Below are positions 48,324-56,430 of a stretch of DNA of 64,000 nucleotides, one piece after another (the stretch's first letter is position 1; each line of letters begins with the position of its first letter). Below the pieces are notes generated by a model that was given only the letters and a program-made list of their open reading frames with translations, had not been told where the DNA came from and searched no databases. The stretch is from JACPHD01 sp964526325 (lineage in GTDB: Bacteria > Patescibacteriota > Patescibacteriia > Patescibacteriales > GWC2-42-12): NCBI GenBank assembly GCA_964526325.1, contig CAZGKM010000001.1, forward strand, positions 1-64,000, given 5' to 3'. The position numbers were made by a program, and so were the translations under genes.

Positions 48324-48587
48324 TTAATATATCATCCGCCATCTTTTATTCTTACTAAGCGGACGGCATTCCATGAACTGCACTTTATCTCCTTCTTTAT
48401 ATAAATTTTTTTCGTCATGTACTTTATATTTTTTATTAACCTTATATCTTTTCTTGTACATTGGGTGCACTTTTACCGATTCAACGGATACCACTTTGGT
48501 TTTATCCATTTTATCGCTAACCACCACGCCATCAAACTTTCTCTTGATAGCTTCTTTCTTTAAATTGTTTTGCTTGATATCCGCCAT
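48324..48587 (-). CDS. rpsQ: 30S ribosomal protein S17 (87 aa)
   Basis: S17 OB-fold: FDGVVVSDKMDKTKVVSVES, KVHPMYKKRYKVNKKYKVHD, then EGDKVQFMECRPLSKNKRW. Binds 16S helix 11. Confidence 0.95.
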   Translation of the reverse strand: MADIKQNNLKKEAIKRKFDGVVVSDKMDKTKVVSVESVKVHPMYKKRYKVNKKYKVHDEKNLYKEGDKVQFMECRPLSKNKRWRMIY

Positions 48588-48591
48588 ATAA

Positions 48592-48777
48592 TTAATCTTT
48601 TTTACTTAATAATGTTAAAATTCTGGCAATTATTTTCTTTATCTCTCTGATTTCCCTAACATTTTTTAATTGTTTATTCGCATCTTTAAAACGCAAATCT
48701 CTTAATTTATCTCGAGATTCTCCCAGAATTTGCCTTAATTCTTTTTCTGTTTTATTTTTTAATTCTTTAAATTCCAT
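48592..48777 (-). CDS. rpmC: 50S ribosomal protein L29 (61 aa)
   Basis: Two-helix L29: ELKNKTEKELRQILGESRDK, LRDLRFKDANKQLKNVREIR, then IKKIIARILT. Located between L16 and S17 as usual; binds near the exit tunnel. Confidence 0.93.
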   Translation of the reverse strand: MEFKELKNKTEKELRQILGESRDKLRDLRFKDANKQLKNVREIREIKKIIARILTLLSKKD

Positions 48778-48806
48778 ATTTATAATATTTTTTATCTGTT
48801 TTATAA

Positions 48807-49208
48807 TTATAATTTAGCGACATACTTGCATTTAACCGGCAACTTATAAGCAGCCATTTTCATAGCTTCTTTAGCTTCGGTTTCGCTAACACCGGTCATT
48901 TCAAACATTATCATCCCTGGCTTAACTACAGCGACGTAATGATCAACCGCGCCTTTGCCTTTACCCATGGGAATTTCTCCGCCCTTGGCTGTTACCGATT
49001 TATCCGGAAAAATTCTAATCCAAATTTTTCCTCCTTTTTTAATATATTTAGTTAAAACTTTTCTAGTCGCTTCAATTTGTCTTGATGAAATCCAGCAAGC
49101 TTCCAAGCTTTTTAATCCATAATCACCGAAACTGACGCTAACCATGCGGGTAGCTTTTCCGCCCCTTCTGCGCTTATGCATCTTTCTCCATTTTGTTTTT
49201 TTTGGCAT
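48807..49208 (-). CDS. rplP: 50S ribosomal protein L16 (133 aa)
   Basis: Starts MPKKTKWRKMHKRRRGGKAT, then SLEACWISSRQIEATRKVLT, with GKGKGAVDHYVAVVKPGMIM near the end. The 'PMGKGKGAVDHYVA' loop matches the A-site region. I chose the ATG at 49208. Confidence 0.96.
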   Translation of the reverse strand: MPKKTKWRKMHKRRRGGKATRMVSVSFGDYGLKSLEACWISSRQIEATRKVLTKYIKKGGKIWIRIFPDKSVTAKGGEIPMGKGKGAVDHYVAVVKPGMIMFEMTGVSETEAKEAMKMAAYKLPVKCKYVAKL

Positions 49209-49215
49209 TAACATA

Positions 49216-49902
49216 TTATTTTTTCTCCCCGACGATTTCGCCTTTTCCGGCTTCTTCTTTCTTAAAAATATCCCCCTTATATATCCAAAATTTTATACCG
49301 ATAGCCCCATAAGTAGTTCTAGCCGTTGTTTTGGCAAAATCAATATCAGCCCTTAAAGTATGCAAAGGAACTTTCCCGGAAGTTAACATTTCAGTGCGAG
49401 CGATTTCCGAACCGTTAAGTCGGCCGCTAACTACAACTTTTACGCCCAAGGCGCCGGCCCGCTCTACCTTATTAATCGCTTGCTTCATAACGCGTCTAAA
49501 CGGCATTCTTTTTTCAATATCAATGGCCATAGCCTGGGCGATTATCATACTGCTTAAATTCGGCCTGTCGAATTCCGTAATATTTAAATTTATATCGGCT
49601 AATCTGAAATTCTTTAAAAATTTATCATGTAATTTCTTTTTTAAATCGCCGGCTCCGCTGCCGCCGCGGCCGATAATAATTCCCGGCTTAGCAGTAAATA
49701 CCCCGATAGTAACCTTATGGCCGCTTCTTTCTATTTCAACACGATCCAAGCCGGCTTCTCGCAATTCGTCAAATAAAAATTTTCTTAATCTAACATCCTG
49801 CTCCAAGTTTTTAATCATATCTTTTCCAGTACCAAACCACTTGGACGGCCAGGTCCTGGTGATATTTATTCTGATAATTTTTGGATTTACTTTATGTCCC
49901 AT
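49216..49902 (-). CDS. rpsC: 30S ribosomal protein S3 (228 aa)
   Basis: The N-terminal KH domain (VTIGVFTAKPGIIIGRGGSG) and the C-terminal domain (GVKVVVSGRLNGSEIARTEM, TYGAIGIKFWIYKGDIF) are complete. S3 lines the mRNA entry channel. Confidence 0.96.
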   Translation of the reverse strand: MGHKVNPKIIRINITRTWPSKWFGTGKDMIKNLEQDVRLRKFLFDELREAGLDRVEIERSGHKVTIGVFTAKPGIIIGRGGSGAGDLKKKLHDKFLKNFRLADINLNITEFDRPNLSSMIIAQAMAIDIEKRMPFRRVMKQAINKVERAGALGVKVVVSGRLNGSEIARTEMLTSGKVPLHTLRADIDFAKTTARTTYGAIGIKFWIYKGDIFKKEEAGKGEIVGEKK

Positions 49903-49922
49903 ATAAAACTTTTAACAATTAA

Positions 49923-50507
49923 TTAACCGCTTTTGCGTCTGAATATTTTTGTGGTAAAGCCTTTGCCGCCCTCAATTTTGGCATGTCCGCCGCGGCCTTC
50001 CATCCTTGGATCATTTATAACTTTGCCTTTTTCTTTTGTGCTATCTTCTTTAGGTTCAACGATTTCTTCTTTAACCGAATCTTTTAATTTAACCGCCGGC
50101 TCTTTTTTGGGCTGTGCTTCTAATTTTACCGGCGCGGCGATTTCTTGCTTCTTGACTTTTTTGGCGCCAGAATCTTTAATTTCACCTAAAATTAAATTAA
50201 TATGGCTGGTTCTTTTTCTGATTGGCGTCGCTCTGCCATGCGCCCGAGGCATTGAACGTTTTAAAGTCGGGCCTTCGTCAACTCTTAATTCTTTTATAAA
50301 TAAATTATCTTTTTCCAATTCAAAATTATGCTCGGCGTTAGCCACGGCTGACTTAATTAATTTAGCCACCGGACCGGTTGCCAATTTATTAATAAACTGC
50401 AACTGATTTAAGGCTTTTTCAACCGGCATTCTCTTAATAAGATTGGTTACTAAGCGTATTTTAGTCGGAGACATCTTGATAAATTTTACTTTTGCTTTGA
50501 CGTCCAT
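49923..50507 (-). CDS. rplV: 50S ribosomal protein L22 with long C-terminal tail (194 aa)
   Basis: The L22 core ends with SMPRAHGRATPIRKRTSHIN (tunnel hairpin). The remaining about 80 residues are charged and repetitive (KKQEIAAPVKLEAQPKKEPA, VKEEIVEPKEDSTKEKGKV), a tail not found in standard L22. The core contacts the exit tunnel. Confidence 0.94.
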   Translation of the reverse strand: MDVKAKVKFIKMSPTKIRLVTNLIKRMPVEKALNQLQFINKLATGPVAKLIKSAVANAEHNFELEKDNLFIKELRVDEGPTLKRSMPRAHGRATPIRKRTSHINLILGEIKDSGAKKVKKQEIAAPVKLEAQPKKEPAVKLKDSVKEEIVEPKEDSTKEKGKVINDPRMEGRGGHAKIEGGKGFTTKIFRRKSG

Positions 50508-50543
50508 ATATATTTTATTTAACTTGATATTATATTTTAATTT

Positions 50544-50858
50544 TTATTTGCCTGCTCTTGGAGCCGGAGCCGCCGTAGTTTCCTTGGCCTGGTCTTTAGC
50601 CATCTTACCGCCGTGGCCGACGAACTTTCTGGTCGGCGAAAATTCACCTAATTTATGTCCAACCATATTTTCCACTATGAAAACCGGGGTATGCTGCTTG
50701 CCGTTATGCACGCCGATTGTAAAGCCTACCATTTCCGGCGTAATCGTACAAGACCTGTCCCAAACCTTGATTATTGTCTTGTCGCCGGGGCGCAAGGCTT
50801 TTATCTTTTTCAATAATCTTTCGTTTATGTATGGTCCCTTTTTTAGTGATCTGGTCAT
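50544..50858 (-). CDS. rpsS: 30S ribosomal protein S19 (104 aa)
   Basis: MTRSLKKGPYINERLLKKIK, RSCTITPEMVGFTIGVHNGK and GEFSPTRKFVGHGGKMAKD are the family core. A short Ala/Thr-rich tail follows. Lies between L2 and L22 as usual. Confidence 0.96.
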   Translation of the reverse strand: MTRSLKKGPYINERLLKKIKALRPGDKTIIKVWDRSCTITPEMVGFTIGVHNGKQHTPVFIVENMVGHKLGEFSPTRKFVGHGGKMAKDQAKETTAAPAPRAGK

Positions 50859-50875
50859 ATATTATCTATTTTAAA

Positions 50876-51709
50876 TTATTTTTTTCTTCTCCGGATAATT
50901 AACCTGTTTGATCTTTTTTTATTTTTTCTGCTTCTTACGCCATAGGCCGGCTTACCCCATTTAGTTTTCGGATGCTTTAAGCCGATAGACTGCTTGCCTT
51001 CGCCGCCGCCGTGCGGATGATCAACCGGATTCATAGCCGTACCTCTAACCGTTGGCCTAATACCTAACAATCTTTGCCTCCCGGCTCGCCCTATAGTGAT
51101 ATGCCTTCTGTCGGGATTGGAAACCTGGCCGACAGTACAAAGACATTCTTTATTAACTAATCTTATTTCTCCTGACGGCATTTTAATTTGCGCATAATTA
51201 CCTTCAATGCCCATGACAAAAACCAAATTACCTGCTCCGCGAGCGATTTTAGCGCCTCGGCCCGGTTCTAATTCTATATTATTAACCTCTATGCCCGGTA
51301 AAATAAATTTAATCGGCATGGCATTACCTGTTTTTATTTCAATTTGATTTTTTGAACTTAATATTTCATCGCCGACATTCAAACCTAAAGGCATAACAAT
51401 ATATCTTTTCGCTCCGTCTTTGTAATTTACCAAGCCGATTCGCGCGCCGCGATTAGGATCATATTCAATAGACATTATTTTACCCGGAATATCAAATTTA
51501 TCCCTTTTAAAATCAATTTGTCTGACATATCTTTTAACGCCGCCGCCTTGATGCCTTACCGTAATTTTGCCTTGGTTATTTCTGCCGGCTTGGCCTTTTT
51601 TAATCATAATCAAACTTTTTTCCGGTTCAGTTTTTGTGATATCTGAAAAATCATCGAAGGTTGCCGATCTTCTGCCCGGTGATGTAGGTTTTACTTTTTT
51701 TATTCCCAT
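50876..51709 (-). CDS. rplB: 50S ribosomal protein L2 (277 aa)
   Basis: Contains the peptidyl-transferase-proximal loop MNPVDHPHGGGEGKQSIG with the conserved His, plus KAGRNNQGKITVRHQGGGV-type N-terminal RNA-binding residues. The start is MGIKKVKPTSPGRRSATFDD at 51709. Confidence 0.97.
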   Translation of the reverse strand: MGIKKVKPTSPGRRSATFDDFSDITKTEPEKSLIMIKKGQAGRNNQGKITVRHQGGGVKRYVRQIDFKRDKFDIPGKIMSIEYDPNRGARIGLVNYKDGAKRYIVMPLGLNVGDEILSSKNQIEIKTGNAMPIKFILPGIEVNNIELEPGRGAKIARGAGNLVFVMGIEGNYAQIKMPSGEIRLVNKECLCTVGQVSNPDRRHITIGRAGRQRLLGIRPTVRGTAMNPVDHPHGGGEGKQSIGLKHPKTKWGKPAYGVRSRKNKKRSNRLIIRRRKK

Positions 51710-51816
51710 ATTATTATACACTAATTTAACTAATACTAACGAAATTAACGAATTATTTTACGAACTTAATTTTATCTTTTGTGTTTTTCGTAATTATTAG
51801 TTTCTTTTGCGTGTTG

Positions 51817-52287
51817 TTACACGCCTTCGTATACTTTAATAGTTTCGCCTTTAGGCAAAGTTATTATGGCTTTTTTCCAATCTTTCCTTCTGCCGCTAAT
51901 CCGGCCGTAACGCGCCTTTTTTCCGCTCATTCTGATTATGTTTACGCTAACGGGTTTAATGCCGTAAATTTCTTTAATAGCTTTAGCCACTTCTATTTTA
52001 TTGGTATTTTTAGCTACTGAAAAAACATATTTATTTAAAACGCCTAAACCGCTTACTTTCTCCGTCACTAAAGGTTTCATAATTATCTTGTAAGCATCGC
52101 CGTAAACAGATTTTTTTTCACTGCCTTTAGCTACTGGATTAATTTTCCCCGCTTCGGACGCACCGTATAAATCTTTCATACTCTTTGATTCCGTTTCTGT
52201 TTTTACGGCATTTTTGGCATCTTTAACCTTAACGTCCTTAACGGCCGGCTGTTTTTTGGCATCAGTTTTTTTATTAAATAAACCCAT
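51817..52287 (-). CDS. rplW: 50S ribosomal protein L23 with N-terminal extension (156 aa)
   Basis: The L23 core is in the second half (IIMKPLVTEKVSGLGVLNKY, FSVAKNTNKIEVAKAIKEIY, then GRISGRRKDWKKAIITLPKG). The first about 60 residues are Lys/Ala-rich and probably disordered (DAKKQPAVKDVKVKDAKNAV). L23 docks trigger factor and SRP at the exit site. Confidence 0.94.
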   Translation of the reverse strand: MGLFNKKTDAKKQPAVKDVKVKDAKNAVKTETESKSMKDLYGASEAGKINPVAKGSEKKSVYGDAYKIIMKPLVTEKVSGLGVLNKYVFSVAKNTNKIEVAKAIKEIYGIKPVSVNIIRMSGKKARYGRISGRRKDWKKAIITLPKGETIKVYEGV

Positions 52288-52295
52288 AGTTTTGA

Positions 52296-52982
52296 TTATT
52301 TGCCGTACCGTTCGGTTAATTTTTCAACCGCTGCTTTATTTAAAATTAAATTTTTATATTTCAATAAGTCAACTATATTGATATTATCCGTATTCATTAA
52401 TTTAATGCCGACTAAATTTCTGGCTGAACAGCTTAATTTTTCATCGCCTTTATCAACAATTATTAAAAAACTTCGCTTTACATTTTTTTTCTTGGCGTCG
52501 GCCTTAACTTTTTCTTTTGGTTTTAAAATTTTGTTTTCAAAACCATTGATAATTTTGTTAAAAATCTTTGTCTTAAATTCTGTCGTTTCTAGTTTATCCA
52601 ATATTATAAAATTATCGCTCGCCGCCTTATCGGATAAAACCATAAGTAAGGCGTTTTGTTTCATTTTTTTATTAATTCTCTTTTTAAAATTTCTGTCGTT
52701 TCTCGGGCCAAAAGTTACCCCGCCGCCAATCCAGATCGGTGATCGGCTTGAGCCATGGCGCGCTCTACCGGTGCCTTTCTGCCGCCATGGTTTTTTACCT
52801 CCGCCCCTGACTTCGCTTCTGTCTTTAGTATGGGCGATAACTTGCCTCTCGTTGGCCATCTGGGTTATAACGGCCTGATGCACTAAATCGTCATTTACTT
52901 TCACGCCAAAAACTTTTGGCGAAAGTTCCATTTCCCCGGCCGCTTCGGCATTTTGGTTATAAATTTTAATCTTAATTGACAT
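52296..52982 (-). CDS. rplD: 50S ribosomal protein L4 (228 aa)
   Basis: The tunnel loop KDRSEVRGGGKKPWRQKGTG with RARHGSSRSPIWIGGGVTFG is diagnostic. L4 can also autoregulate the S10 operon in other bacteria. A short insertion (PKEKVKADAKKKNVKRS) lies in the C-terminal part. Confidence 0.96.
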   Translation of the reverse strand: MSIKIKIYNQNAEAAGEMELSPKVFGVKVNDDLVHQAVITQMANERQVIAHTKDRSEVRGGGKKPWRQKGTGRARHGSSRSPIWIGGGVTFGPRNDRNFKKRINKKMKQNALLMVLSDKAASDNFIILDKLETTEFKTKIFNKIINGFENKILKPKEKVKADAKKKNVKRSFLIIVDKGDEKLSCSARNLVGIKLMNTDNINIVDLLKYKNLILNKAAVEKLTERYGK

Positions 52983-52987
52983 AATAA

Positions 52988-53776
52988 TTATTTTTTATTT
53001 TCCTCAGCCGGCGCTTCTTCTTTTTTCTCTATTACAGCTTCAGCGACCGCAATTTCTTCCGTTTTTACTTCCGCCTTTATCTCGCCCGCTTCAACCGGCT
53101 TAGCTTCATCCATTTTATCCGATATAGGCTGAACAGTTTTCAATTCGCCCTCGCCGGAAATCATAACCAAACCATTTCTCGCGCCAGGAACAGCGCCGCT
53201 TATATATAAAATATTATTTTCTTTATCTATTTGAACAATTTTTAAATTGCTGGCAGTCGCTCGCGTGTTGCCCATCCGTCCAGGCATTCTTAAACCTTTA
53301 AAAACATGCTGTGGACCGCCGGCGCCGATTGATCCGCCGGTTCTAACCTGATCTTTAGTGCCATGAGTAGCGTTATGTCCATGAAAATGATGTCTTCTGA
53401 CGTCGCCCTGAAAACCTTTGCCTTTTGAAGTGCCTATTACCTTTACCGTATCGCCAATCTCGAAAGTATCTACCGAGACTATATCGCCTACTTTTAAATT
53501 TTTGTTTTCATCTCTGAATTCACGCGAATGCCTTAAATTAATTTTTCCGTCTTTAGATAAAATTTTTGCTTTTTTTAGATGGCCGAGCTGGGGTTTTCTG
53601 ATATTTTTTTCTTTTTTTTCTCCAAAACCAAGCTGAACTGAATTATAACCGTCTTGAGCTTCAGTTTTTAACTGTACTACCGGACATGGCCCGGCCTGAA
53701 CCTTGGTCACGGCTATTACCTTTTCGCCCTGCCAAACTTGAGTCATTTCAATTTTTTTGCCTATAATAAATTTCAT
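52988..53776 (-). CDS. rplC: 50S ribosomal protein L3 with C-terminal extension (262 aa)
   Basis: Starts MKFIIGKKIEMTQVWQGEKV; the finger loop GHNATHGTKDQVRTGGSIGA is present. The open frame continues 18 codons upstream, but that part is a hairpin repeat (GAAAAAGTTTTTAAAG) and is not conserved. About 50 Glu/Ala/Lys-rich residues are added at the C-terminus. Confidence 0.95.
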   Translation of the reverse strand: MKFIIGKKIEMTQVWQGEKVIAVTKVQAGPCPVVQLKTEAQDGYNSVQLGFGEKKEKNIRKPQLGHLKKAKILSKDGKINLRHSREFRDENKNLKVGDIVSVDTFEIGDTVKVIGTSKGKGFQGDVRRHHFHGHNATHGTKDQVRTGGSIGAGGPQHVFKGLRMPGRMGNTRATASNLKIVQIDKENNILYISGAVPGARNGLVMISGEGELKTVQPISDKMDEAKPVEAGEIKAEVKTEEIAVAEAVIEKKEEAPAEENKK

Positions 53777-53905
53777 AAATGCTTTAAAAACTTTTTCAAA
53801 AAGGATTAAAAAAACCGGTTGTTTCAACAAACCAGTCTTAAAGCCGCCTGCGGCGGTTAATTTAAATTAATTCCCACAAATGCAGAATTTAATTTTAACT
53901 GATTT

Positions 53906-53963
53906 ACCCCGTTAAATCCCGCAAAGCGGGAATTTTGCCTTTGGCAAAATTATTTAACTGGGC
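53906..53963. repeat. Three-helix junction palindrome between rpsJ and rplC
   Basis: Closing stem ACCCCGTTAAAT (53906-53917) with ATTTAACTGGG (53952-53962). Two hairpins fill the space between with no spare base: CCCGCAAAGCGGG (53918-53930) and AATTTTGCCTTTGGCAAAATT (53931-53951). It lies in the leader of the rplC-secY section. Confidence 0.7.
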
Positions 53964-54069
53964 GTGTTTTGTTGAATTTTACCTCGCTATTATATTAATT
54001 ATTTTTTAAGCCCTTTCCCTTCAAGGGAGCCGCCTAAAACTTCATTAATATTATAATAAAATATACAAT

Positions 54070-54447
54070 TTACATTTTAATTTCAACATCAACTCCGGCC
54101 GGCAGGCCAAGGTTGGTTAAAGATTCTATAGTTTTAGCCGTAGGATCAATAATATCTACCAATCTTTTATGGATTCTAATCTCATACTGATCCCTGGAAT
54201 CTTTATGGACAAAGGTCGAACTATTAACTGTATACTTCTTTTTTTCCGTTGGCAAGGGTATGGGGCCATAAATTTGGGCTCCTGTCCTTTGCGCGGTATC
54301 AATGATATTCTTGGTCGACTGGTCAATAATCTTGTGGTCAAAAGCTTTAATCTTAATGCGGATTCTTTGTTTAGAATCTTCATTGGCTTTTGTTTCTGAT
54401 TTGGCCTCTATCGCCCCTATCTTCTTTTTGTCTTTGGCTTCGGTCAT
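54070..54447 (-). CDS. rpsJ: 30S ribosomal protein S10, N-terminally extended (125 aa)
   Basis: From about residue 28: RIRIKIKAFDHKIIDQSTKN, then PLPTEKKKYTVNSSTFVHKD and RIHKRLVDIIDPTAKTIESL. The first 27 residues are charged. The gene lies between tuf and rplC as in many CPR genomes. Confidence 0.95.
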   Translation of the reverse strand: MTEAKDKKKIGAIEAKSETKANEDSKQRIRIKIKAFDHKIIDQSTKNIIDTAQRTGAQIYGPIPLPTEKKKYTVNSSTFVHKDSRDQYEIRIHKRLVDIIDPTAKTIESLTNLGLPAGVDVEIKM

Positions 54448-54542
54448 GTTTCTTAAATTTTAAAATTAAAATGTTATAAACATTAATGTATCAAATATAC
54501 ATTATAATCCCGCCCATAATTATAAGCGGGACTAAATGTTTA

Positions 54543-54641
54543 CCCCGTTAGATAATTTATTAAAATCATCATCTGATCCGTAATAAATTATCCTGAGGAT
54601 AAACATTTTCCCTATAATAAAGACGTAAATATCTAACGGGG
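54543..54641. repeat. Three-helix junction palindrome between tuf and rpsJ
   Basis: Closing stem CCCCGTTAGATA (54543-54554) and TATCTAACGGGG (54630-54641), 12 perfect pairs. Directly abutting inner stems ATTTATTA/TAATAAAT (54555-54588) and TATCCTGAGGATA (54589-54601) follow. It starts 1 nt past the tuf stop codon and so could affect mRNA processing or stability. Confidence 0.7.
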
Positions 54642-54642
54642 C

Positions 54643-55833
54643 TTACTTAATAATTTTAGTAACCACGCCGGCTCCGACGGTTCTTCCGCCTTCGCGAATG
54701 GCGAATCTCTGCTTTTCTTCCAAAGCAACCGGGGAAATCAATTTAATTTTCAAATTTACCGTATCGCCGGGCATAACCATCTCAGTGCCTTCAGGTAGTT
54801 CAACTTCGCCGGTAACATCAGTGGTGCGGATATAAAATTGTGGTTTATAACCTTTAAAGAATGGCTTGTGCCTGCCGCCTTCTTCTTTGGTTAAAATAAA
54901 GACTTCGCCTTCAAAATCAGTATGAGGAGTAACCGTGCCGGTTTTAGCCAAAACCTGACCTCTTTCAACTTCATCCTTTTTAGTGCCGCGCAAGAGCAAC
55001 CCGGCGTTATCTCCGGCCCGTCCTTCGTCCAAAGATTTATTAAACATTTCAACTCCGGTTACTACGGTCTTTTGCGTATCGCGCAAACCGATTATTTCAA
55101 CTTCTTCGTTTACTTTAATTATACCTCTTTCGATTCTGCCGGTGACCACGGTGCCGCGTCCTTCAATCGAGAAAATATCTTCAACAGGCATTAAAAACGG
55201 CTTATCAGTATCGCGTTTCGGTTCGGGAATATGTTCATCCAAAGCTTTGGCCAAATCTAAAATCGCCTGGCCGTATTCACCGCTGGGATTTTCTAAAGCT
55301 TTTAAAGCCGAACCTCTGATAATGGTAGTAGTATCGCCCGGGAATTCATATTTCTTCAATAAATCGCGAATTTCTTCTTCAACTAAATCAATCAATTCTT
55401 TATCTTCAACCATGTCGCATTTATTTAAGAAAACAACAATATAAGGTACGCCAACTTGCCTGGCGAGTAAAATATGTTCTCTGGTTTGAGGCATCGGTCC
55501 GTCAGTGGCCGCTACTACGAGAATGGCACCGTCCATTTGGGCAGCGCCGGTGATCATGTTCTTTACATAATCGGCGTGTCCGGGGCAGTCAACGTGAGCA
55601 TAATGCCTTTTCTCGGTTTCATATTCAACGTGGCAAGTGGCGATAGTAATGCCTCGAGCCTTTTCTTCCGGAGCCGCGTCGATCTGATCAACGTTTTTTT
55701 CCGAAGCTCTAAAGCCCTTGCTTTTAAGTACTTTAAGCATAGCCGCGGTTAAAGTCGTTTTGCCATGATCAACATGGCCGATTGTCCCCACGTTAACATG
55801 GGGTTTTGTGCGTTCAAATTTTTCTGCTGCCAT
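54643..55833 (-). CDS. tuf: Elongation factor Tu (396 aa)
   Basis: GTPase motifs GHVDHGKTTL (G1), DCPGHADYV (G3), NKCDMV (G4) and RGSALKA (G5), with the C-terminal domains complete. Delivers aminoacyl-tRNA to the ribosome. AAGGA lies about 10 nt upstream of the start. Confidence 0.98.
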   Translation of the reverse strand: MAAEKFERTKPHVNVGTIGHVDHGKTTLTAAMLKVLKSKGFRASEKNVDQIDAAPEEKARGITIATCHVEYETEKRHYAHVDCPGHADYVKNMITGAAQMDGAILVVAATDGPMPQTREHILLARQVGVPYIVVFLNKCDMVEDKELIDLVEEEIRDLLKKYEFPGDTTTIIRGSALKALENPSGEYGQAILDLAKALDEHIPEPKRDTDKPFLMPVEDIFSIEGRGTVVTGRIERGIIKVNEEVEIIGLRDTQKTVVTGVEMFNKSLDEGRAGDNAGLLLRGTKKDEVERGQVLAKTGTVTPHTDFEGEVFILTKEEGGRHKPFFKGYKPQFYIRTTDVTGEVELPEGTEMVMPGDTVNLKIKLISPVALEEKQRFAIREGGRTVGAGVVTKIIK

Positions 55834-55847
55834 ATTTATTTTTCCTT

Positions 55848-55921
55848 AACGGCCCCCGCCACCAATATTTGGTGGGGGGTTATTTGCCCTTATTAATTAA
55901 TAAGGCCGGGCTCCCAGCCGT
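55848..55921. repeat. Branched palindrome upstream of tuf
   Basis: ACGGC (55849-55853) can pair with GCCGT (55917-55921), enclosing CCCCGCCACC-AATATTT-GGTGGGGGG (to about 55878) and CCTTATTAATTAATAAGG (55888-55905). The same two-hairpins-in-a-closing-stem layout as the ACCCC family, with a different closing stem. It occupies the tuf leader. Confidence 0.55.
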
Positions 55922-55955
55922 CTTTAATTTATTATTAAAATTTAAAAATTAATTT

Positions 55956-56363
55956 TTAAAATGCCAATTCTTCCAAATATTGGCGGTCTTCTTCGATTAT
56001 TTCCTCGGCATTAATTTTTCTTCTTGGAGGTATCGACCAGCTGTTGCCGGGCCTTTTTATCCCTTTCCCAAAACTTTCTTCTTTAACCGTTAAATCTTTA
56101 AAATAATCGGGAATTGTCTCAATATTTTCCGCATCTGACTGGTCGCTTTTCCAGATTGCAATATCGCGATTTATTTTATCAAGTAACTCATCTTCTGTCA
56201 AGCCTCTAACTTCGCTCTTGCCTAATACCAAATTTTCATAATCTTTTAAGGATAAAACAACAAATACATTCTCCGGTTTTGAACTGTCAAAAACAATTAA
56301 TTTATCACCGGTTTTTTTTGCTAAATTAATCGCTTTAGCTAGTTGGTCTTGCATAGGTAACAT
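55956..56363 (-). CDS. Unknown protein with Phd/YefM-like N-terminus between fusA and tuf (135 aa)
   Basis: Residues 8-50 (LAKAINLAKKTGDKLIVFDS, KPENVFVVLSLKDYENLV) resemble the N-terminal fold of Phd/YefM antitoxins, the 'V.S..DYE.L' pattern included. The rest is acidic with LTEDELLDKINRDIAIWKSD, and ends PPRRKINAEEIIEEDRQYLE. No toxin partner is next to it. Conserved placement between fusA and tuf in related genomes seems likely but I cannot check it. Function unknown. Confidence 0.5.
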   Translation of the reverse strand: MLPMQDQLAKAINLAKKTGDKLIVFDSSKPENVFVVLSLKDYENLVLGKSEVRGLTEDELLDKINRDIAIWKSDQSDAENIETIPDYFKDLTVKEESFGKGIKRPGNSWSIPPRRKINAEEIIEEDRQYLEELAF

Positions 56364-56430
56364 ATTTAATCCTAAAGAATATTTACATTATATATTTTAA
56401 CCTGACAAAATGTCAAATAAAAATATACGA

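Noticed and set aside
53777..53830. N-terminal extension of L3
   Set aside because: The 18 codons come from the hairpin repeat with GAAAAAGTTTTTAAAG; L3 starts at the conserved MKFIIGKK.
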